Origin: Flavobacteriales bacterium
GTDB lineage: Bacteria; Bacteroidota; Bacteroidia; Flavobacteriales_E; Vicingaceae
Reading direction: 5' to 3'
Length of the DNA stretch: 29,146 nucleotides
NCBI GenBank assembly: GCA_020635825.1
Contig: JACJZA010000027.1
Span: 1-29,146 of the forward strand
Shown here piece after piece: positions 24,783-29,146 of this stretch. The notes beneath the pieces are model-generated. The model was not told where the DNA came from. It was given only the letters and a program-made list of their open reading frames with translations, and ran no database searches. The position numbers and the translations under genes are program-made. Every line of letters starts with the position of its first letter. Positions within the stretch are counted from its first letter, which is position 1.

Positions 24783-25600
24783 ATTATAAAAATCAAAATT
24801 ATTCTTATAATTTAAAAGGACGAACAGCAATTATAACTGGTGGTAGTAGTGGAATTGGTTTTGCAATAGCACGAATTCTGGGTTTTTACGGATGTAATTT
24901 ATCAATAGTTGGAAGAGAACCTAAAAAATTAAATCTTTCCAAAAAAAAATTAAAATCATTAAACATTAAAATCATTTTAAACAATTGTGATTTAACTTTG
25001 CCAGAATCAGCTCCAAAAGTAATAGAATCAACTATACAAGAATATAAAAAGATTGATATACTTATAAATAATGTAGGTGGTTTACCTTCTAGTGGTTCTT
25101 TCCTTGACTTAACAGATGAAGATTGGATTCAATCTTTTCAATTAAATTTAATGTCAAATATTCGAATAACAAAAGCGGCTATACCTTATTTGCAGAAAAG
25201 CAAAGCACCTCGAATCATCAATATTTCTTCTTTCGTAGCAAAACAACCTGGAAATTTTAATCCGCATTATTCTGTTTTTAAGGCTGGAATTTTAAATTTG
25301 ACTAAGCATCTTTCAAATATTCTTGCAATAGACAAAATACTAGTCAATTCAATTTCTCCTGGTAATATTGTTACAGAGAATTGGAATGATTATATTACTA
25401 AAAAATCAGAGGTTGAAAGAATTGCAAGGATTCAAATAGAAAAACAAGAAAATAAACGCGTTACAGAACCCACACCTTTAAAAAGAATGGGAAAACCAAT
25501 AGAAATAGCTTCCCTTGTTGCATTTCTTTCTTCTGATCAAGCTGCATTTATTACAGGAGAAAATTTTAATATTGATGGAGGAAGAGTAAAGACTATTTAA
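24779..25600 (+). CDS. SDR family oxidoreductase
   Basis: A 273-residue classical SDR with a complete motif set: ITGGSSGIG at 19-27, INNVGG at 96-101, NISSF with Ser150/151, YSVFK with Tyr164/Lys168, and a C-terminal FITGENFNIDGG. It is closest in style to 3-oxoacyl-ACP reductase or sugar/polyol dehydrogenase SDRs, which cannot be separated by motif alone. The ATG overlaps the stop of the preceding SDR gene, so the radical SAM protein and both SDRs should be made together. The two SDRs are clearly divergent from each other. A keto/alcohol conversion in the same pathway is a reasonable inference. Confidence 0.85.
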   Translation: MNYKNQNYSYNLKGRTAIITGGSSGIGFAIARILGFYGCNLSIVGREPKKLNLSKKKLKSLNIKIILNNCDLTLPESAPKVIESTIQEYKKIDILINNVGGLPSSGSFLDLTDEDWIQSFQLNLMSNIRITKAAIPYLQKSKAPRIINISSFVAKQPGNFNPHYSVFKAGILNLTKHLSNILAIDKILVNSISPGNIVTENWNDYITKKSEVERIARIQIEKQENKRVTEPTPLKRMGKPIEIASLVAFLSSDQAAFITGENFNIDGGRVKTI

Positions 25601-25749
25601 AGGTTGACAATTTTTTAATTCAAGATTTAGTTTGAATCAAGAGAAATATATTTTCTTTAGATTTTTTTCCGAAATTCTCGGCGAAAGTTTATAGGAAGAT
25701 TTTTTCTTTGGTAATAGAATTTTTAGATAGATACTTTACTAAATAAAAA

Positions 25750-26496
25750 ATGATAACAATCGGCATTCCAGTTTTTAACGAGGAGAAATATATTGAAAAT
25801 ACATGTGAAAAAGTTATTAAAGCTGCACAACTTGCAGGTAATATTCCTATAGAAATAATAATTGTAAATGATGGAAGTACCGATCGAACTCATGAAATTC
25901 TAAAAAAATTATCGAATAAGTATCGATTTATTAGAATAATTACACATGAAAAAAATCTAGGAATTGGTGTTAGCATAAAAGATGTTTTGAAAGAAGCAGA
26001 ATATAACAAACTTAGCTTCATTCCAGGGGATGATTTTCTAACTCTTTTTACTTTAAAAAATATTTTCTTGAATGCTGATAAAGCAGATGTTATTATGTAT
26101 TATTATATAAATACTGAAGAAAGATATAAATATAGAATTGTTTTATCTAGTTTTTTTACTTTAATATATATGGTAGTATTTGATATACATCTAAAATATA
26201 TTAATGGTATTGGTATATATCCTACTAAATTATTACGCTCTCTACCAATTAAATCCAAAGGATATAATATCACTGCAGAAATGACTTTAAAATTACTTTT
26301 ATCAGGTTGTTCTTATTATGAAGTAATAGGTTACCTTAAACCTAATTCTATATCGAGTACTGCCTTAAAAATAAAAAATATTATCAATGTCTTTTGGTCA
26401 TTTATACGCTTATATTTCGATGTAAAATACATTAATAAAAAGTTGTATAATAAAAAGCCAAGAAGAGTAATAGATCAGGAAGAAAACTATTCTTGA
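25750..26496 (+). CDS. Family 2 glycosyltransferase (polyprenol-phosphate-sugar-synthase-like)
   Basis: A 248-residue GT2 enzyme. Motifs are ITIGIPVFNEEKYI, EIIIVNDGSTD at 35-45, NLGIGVSIKDVL and IPGDDFLTLF at 91-100. The short length, early motifs and the TAEMTLKLLLSGC segment fit dolichol/polyprenol-phosphate sugar synthases. One or two hydrophobic segments lie mid-protein (LSSFFTLIYMVVF). If so, it would load a sugar on polyprenyl phosphate for the two GT-C-like proteins upstream. It starts 149 nt after the SDR gene with no clear ribosome site. The 149-nt gap is AT-rich with nothing identifiable. Confidence 0.75.
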   Translation: MITIGIPVFNEEKYIENTCEKVIKAAQLAGNIPIEIIIVNDGSTDRTHEILKKLSNKYRFIRIITHEKNLGIGVSIKDVLKEAEYNKLSFIPGDDFLTLFTLKNIFLNADKADVIMYYYINTEERYKYRIVLSSFFTLIYMVVFDIHLKYINGIGIYPTKLLRSLPIKSKGYNITAEMTLKLLLSGCSYYEVIGYLKPNSISSTALKIKNIINVFWSFIRLYFDVKYINKKLYNKKPRRVIDQEENYS

Positions 26497-26580
26497 ATTA
26501 ATGATTATGAAAAAATCAATTATCATTACATTTTGGTAGAACTTCTGTTCTGAGGTGAGTATATCAAAAATAGGTCAAAC

Positions 26581-28065
26581 TCATTCTAATTCTTTAATTA
26601 TATCTTCAATCTTGATTGGAATATTTCCGACTCTCCCAACCTGACATGCTGCTACTAATGAACCAATATAGGAACTTTTCCATATATCTTCTCCTACCGA
26701 TAAAGCCATCGAAGCACCAACCAATAAAGAATCACCAGCTCCGGAAACATCCTTAGGAATTCGATTAAATGCTGGTAGTTGGTCTGTATGCCAACCAACA
26801 TTTGATTTTGATTCAGAATTAATTAATAAACCCTCGGATCCTAGAGTTAGTAATACATTTTTTGCTTTTGATACTTTTCTCAACTTTTCTGTTATAACAA
26901 CAAGTCCGGATGAAAAATCCCTAACAGCCAGTCTCGCCTCTCTTTCAGTCGGAGTTAGTATTTGCATATTTTTAAATCGAGATACATCTCCAACCTGAGA
27001 TGAGGACTGGCTATCTGCAACCATATTTATATTTTTCTTTAGAGCTAAATCAATGATTTTATCAACCAAGGTTGGAGGTAAACAGCCGTAATTAAAATCT
27101 GAAAAAATAATTAGATCAAATTCAAGGATCATTCCTTCTATTATGTTGATCATTTTCTCGATGGTTTCGCTTCCAATATCGTGTTTTCTTAAATGATTGA
27201 CTCTTAATAAAGTTTTTCCATTTGCCCTAAATCTTTGCTTTAGTATAGTTGGTCTACTTTCATCTTGAATAACGTAATGTTCAACATTATAATCATTTAA
27301 TTTAGTAGTTATAAAATTATGGTTTGAATCCTGTCCGGAAATTGTTAACAAAAAAACTTTTGCACCAAGACCTGCAGCATGAGAAGCGACAATACCTGCA
27401 CCACCAATATATTTATTACTAATAATAGGTGTAACTACTATAGTTGGATCTTCTTGAGACATTCCTTGAGGTTCGCAATCAATATATTCATCAATAATAA
27501 TGTCTCCAATAACACAAACTTTAAGGTTTCTGAATTTATATAGAGTCTCTCTTATTTCTTCGAAAGTAAAAGAATGTCTGTGTAAAAAATCCAACGGTTT
27601 CTCGATGGTAGAAAAAGTTATTTCACCAAATTCTTGTTTTAATAGATTTAAAGAAGAATAAACTATATCCCCAGAGCTAAAAATTAATTTACCACCATAA
27701 CTTTCGACCACTTCTTTTTCCGGATTTTCTTTTGATTCATGTTCTTTTCCCTTTATCACATAATGTGGCCTAAGTTCTTTAATAAAATCTTCAGTTGTAT
27801 CTCGTAAAATAAAGCAATAATCAACTCCTATTGTTGATTTTACTCCTTCATACCTTAATTTCTCATCAATTATAACTCCAAGAGAAGAGTTATCTAAAAT
27901 TCCAATCACTAAAAAGTCACAGATTTCTTTGGCAAATTTAATGAGTCTGAGATGTCCAGGGTGAATAACATTAAAGTTTCCAGATAAAAATCCAATTCGA
28001 ATATTTTCTTTGTCTGAAATTTGATTCTTGATTGATGAAAGAGCATTTATTGATTCTGAGTGCAT
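26581..28065 (-). CDS. Nucleotidyltransferase-PfkB kinase fusion (HldE-like, reversed domain order)
   Basis: A 494-residue two-domain protein. Residues 20-150 are a cytidylyltransferase-like nucleotidyltransferase: GFLSGNFNVIHPGHLRLIK with HPGH at 35-38. Residues 175-494 are a PfkB/RfaE-type kinase: VIGDIIIDEY, IGGAGIVASHAAGLGA, TPTEREA, and the catalytic DVSGAGDSLL with GAGD at 442-445. In HldE the kinase is N-terminal and the nucleotidyltransferase C-terminal; here the order is reversed. Both sets of motifs look complete. The expected job is phosphorylating a sugar phosphate at C1 and activating it with a nucleotide, possibly for a heptose-like sugar. The ATG directly abuts the TAA of the dehydrogenase gene, so the pair forms an operon. 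Confidence 0.85.
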   Translation of the reverse strand: MHSESINALSSIKNQISDKENIRIGFLSGNFNVIHPGHLRLIKFAKEICDFLVIGILDNSSLGVIIDEKLRYEGVKSTIGVDYCFILRDTTEDFIKELRPHYVIKGKEHESKENPEKEVVESYGGKLIFSSGDIVYSSLNLLKQEFGEITFSTIEKPLDFLHRHSFTFEEIRETLYKFRNLKVCVIGDIIIDEYIDCEPQGMSQEDPTIVVTPIISNKYIGGAGIVASHAAGLGAKVFLLTISGQDSNHNFITTKLNDYNVEHYVIQDESRPTILKQRFRANGKTLLRVNHLRKHDIGSETIEKMINIIEGMILEFDLIIFSDFNYGCLPPTLVDKIIDLALKKNINMVADSQSSSQVGDVSRFKNMQILTPTEREARLAVRDFSSGLVVITEKLRKVSKAKNVLLTLGSEGLLINSESKSNVGWHTDQLPAFNRIPKDVSGAGDSLLVGASMALSVGEDIWKSSYIGSLVAACQVGRVGNIPIKIEDIIKELE

Positions 28066-29112
28066 TTAAAGCTTACCTAAGTCTTTATTTAATTCAATCA
28101 ATGGTCTATTTATTCTTCGATTTTCCAAATCATCCAAAGCTTCGTTAATTTGCTCTAATGTATATCGTTTGGTTAGTAGCTTTTCAAGTGGAAACTTTCC
28201 TTGCAAATAAAAGTCTGCATAAACTGGAATATCTCTGTCTGGAATAGAATCCCCCCCCCAACTACCAATGATTTTTTTGCCACAGATTAGTTCATACGGG
28301 TCAATAGAAATTTTTGCTCCATGTTTGGGGTGACTCGCAAATACACAAACTCCCCCACGTTTAATAGACTCAAATGCTTGTTCTATTGTTTTTGTTAATC
28401 CGGCAGTATCAATAGCATATTCCACACCACCATTAGTAAGACTTTTAATTGCTTTTACCGGTTCTTCCTTATTTGCATTGATAATATGAGTTGCACCTAA
28501 TTCTTTAGCTATTTTTAATTTATTGTCTTCAATGTCAACTGCAACAATTTTCTCACATCCTACTATGACAGATGACATCAAGGAAACCAAACCAATCCCT
28601 CCTATACCAAAAATGGCGATAGTATTCTCTTTTTTAGGTTTTATCGTATTGAATATAATACCAGCCCCTGTAGGAACAGCGCAACCGAATAATACGGCTA
28701 TATCCATTGGTATGCCAGTTGGAAGTTTATATATACGATTTTCAGAAATAATTGCATGGGAATTAAAGGTAGTAACACCACCAGCATTTACTTTTCCTAT
28801 TTTAGGGGAGTCATAAATACTTCCTCCGGCATCAAGACCTTTTCCTTTAATCCAGCCTAAAATGACCTTATCTCCTACTTTTACTTTTGTTATTCCTTCT
28901 CCAACTTCTCGAACAATCCCACTGCCTTCATGACCAAGAAGGTGGGGAATATAGGGGTCATCGCCTCGGAACCCTTTCACTTCCATAAGTTGACTATGGC
29001 AAACTCCACTATAAGCAAGCTCAACTAAAACCTGCCCTTTCTTTAAATTAGGAAATTCAATCTCTTCAATAGATAATGAGCAGTTTTGTTTAACTAATAT
29101 AGCTGCTTTCAT
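28066..29112 (-). CDS. Zinc-type alcohol/sugar dehydrogenase (MDR) with poly-G tract
   Basis: A 348-residue medium-chain dehydrogenase. Catalytic zinc ligands are Cys38 (SGVCHS), His61-Glu62 (LGHEGSG) and Cys144 (LFGCAVPTG). The NAD loop is GIGGIGL at 169-175 with Asp193 ending the next strand, favouring NAD. The structural-zinc loop around 86-112 has no cysteines, so the second zinc is missing. The ATG has GAGG close upstream in an AGAGGAAAAAA context, a strong site. Codons 284-287 (WGGD) lie in a run of nine G, so slippage would cut off the last 60 residues. It begins the reverse pair with the kinase fusion and may oxidise the sugar or polyol that the fusion activates. The substrate is unknown. 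Confidence 0.88.
   Translation of the reverse strand: MKAAILVKQNCSLSIEEIEFPNLKKGQVLVELAYSGVCHSQLMEVKGFRGDDPYIPHLLGHEGSGIVREVGEGITKVKVGDKVILGWIKGKGLDAGGSIYDSPKIGKVNAGGVTTFNSHAIISENRIYKLPTGIPMDIAVLFGCAVPTGAGIIFNTIKPKKENTIAIFGIGGIGLVSLMSSVIVGCEKIVAVDIEDNKLKIAKELGATHIINANKEEPVKAIKSLTNGGVEYAIDTAGLTKTIEQAFESIKRGGVCVFASHPKHGAKISIDPYELICGKKIIGSWGGDSIPDRDIPVYADFYLQGKFPLEKLLTKRYTLEQINEALDDLENRRINRPLIELNKDLGKL
28251..28259. repeat. Poly-G tract (G9 on the coding strand) inside a coding region
   Basis: Nine C on the plus strand, read as nine G in the reverse dehydrogenase gene around residue 285 of 348. The frame is open at nine G. A change of one base shifts the frame and removes the C-terminal part of the catalytic domain. 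Confidence 0.9.
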
Positions 29113-29146
29113 TTTTTTCCTCTTTGTACAAACTTTTAATTTCGGA

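Noticed and set aside
24948..24956. Poly-A and poly-T runs of eight or nine as further phase-variation tracts
   Set aside because: Such runs are frequent by chance in DNA this AT-rich, unlike the G tracts.
1..29146. Insertion sequences, CRISPR arrays, tRNA or rRNA genes
   Set aside because: I found no transposase frame, no spaced direct repeats and no recognisable RNA gene sequence.

Overview
The window is a 29 kb AT-rich stretch of bacterial DNA, by eye about 30% G+C. It is dominated by nucleotide-sugar and glycosyltransferase genes and looks like part of a lipopolysaccharide O-antigen (rfb-type) locus. No rRNA, tRNA, CRISPR array or intact transposase is visible. The overall style points to a spirochaete such as Leptospira: low G+C, frequent TTG/GTG starts, toxin-antitoxin fragments scattered among sugar genes, and an rfbFGH block. 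This is an inference from style and gene content. No marker gene in the window proves it.

Layout. Positions 1-1336 hold flanking genes: the end of a Uma2-type nuclease-like protein, an unknown protein and a Nudix hydrolase. A scarred zone (1337-1758) contains the decayed tail of a sugar reductase/epimerase gene. A short forward unit follows (GT2 glycosyltransferase at 1768, YdcF/DUF218-like protein at 2854). A reverse operon (7948 to 3615) encodes an ArnA-C-domain-like UDP-glucuronate decarboxylase, a zinc-binding NDP-sugar C-methyltransferase and two GT2 enzymes. The forward block 8188-15002 encodes a methyltransferase, a GT2 and a CDP-3,6-dideoxyhexose pathway: rfbF, rfbG, a small antitoxin-like gene, a PemK/MazF-like domain fused to RfbH, an RmlC-type epimerase and an NAD(P) reductase. 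The epimerase plus reductase pattern resembles CDP-ascarylose synthesis (AscE, AscF).

A second scarred zone (15003-15897) holds a decayed copy of the rfbH 3' end, an intact VapB-like antitoxin and a wrecked vapC. Two large GT-C-like membrane proteins follow (15898-20813), separated by a small membrane protein gene with a run of ten G. A reverse sugar-1-phosphate nucleotidyltransferase lies at 20810-21538. A forward unit (21887-26496) then encodes a B12-binding-type radical SAM protein, two SDR oxidoreductases and a polyprenol-phosphate-sugar-synthase-like GT2. The right end is a reverse pair: a zinc-type alcohol dehydrogenase carrying a nine-G tract and a nucleotidyltransferase-kinase fusion whose domain order is the reverse of HldE.

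How the genes fit together. At least two, probably three, sugar donors seem to be made here: a CDP-3,6-dideoxyhexose, a possibly C-methylated UDP-4-keto-pentose derivative, and an unknown product of the radical SAM/SDR/ADH/kinase set. Four or five GT2 enzymes would assemble the repeat unit. The two GT-C proteins may add residues from polyprenyl-phosphate donors on the outer side of the inner membrane. The strongest oddities are the in-frame toxin-RfbH fusion behind its antitoxin-like gene, the two long poly-G tracts inside coding regions, the reversed HldE-like fusion, and the three gene remnants that record past reshuffling.
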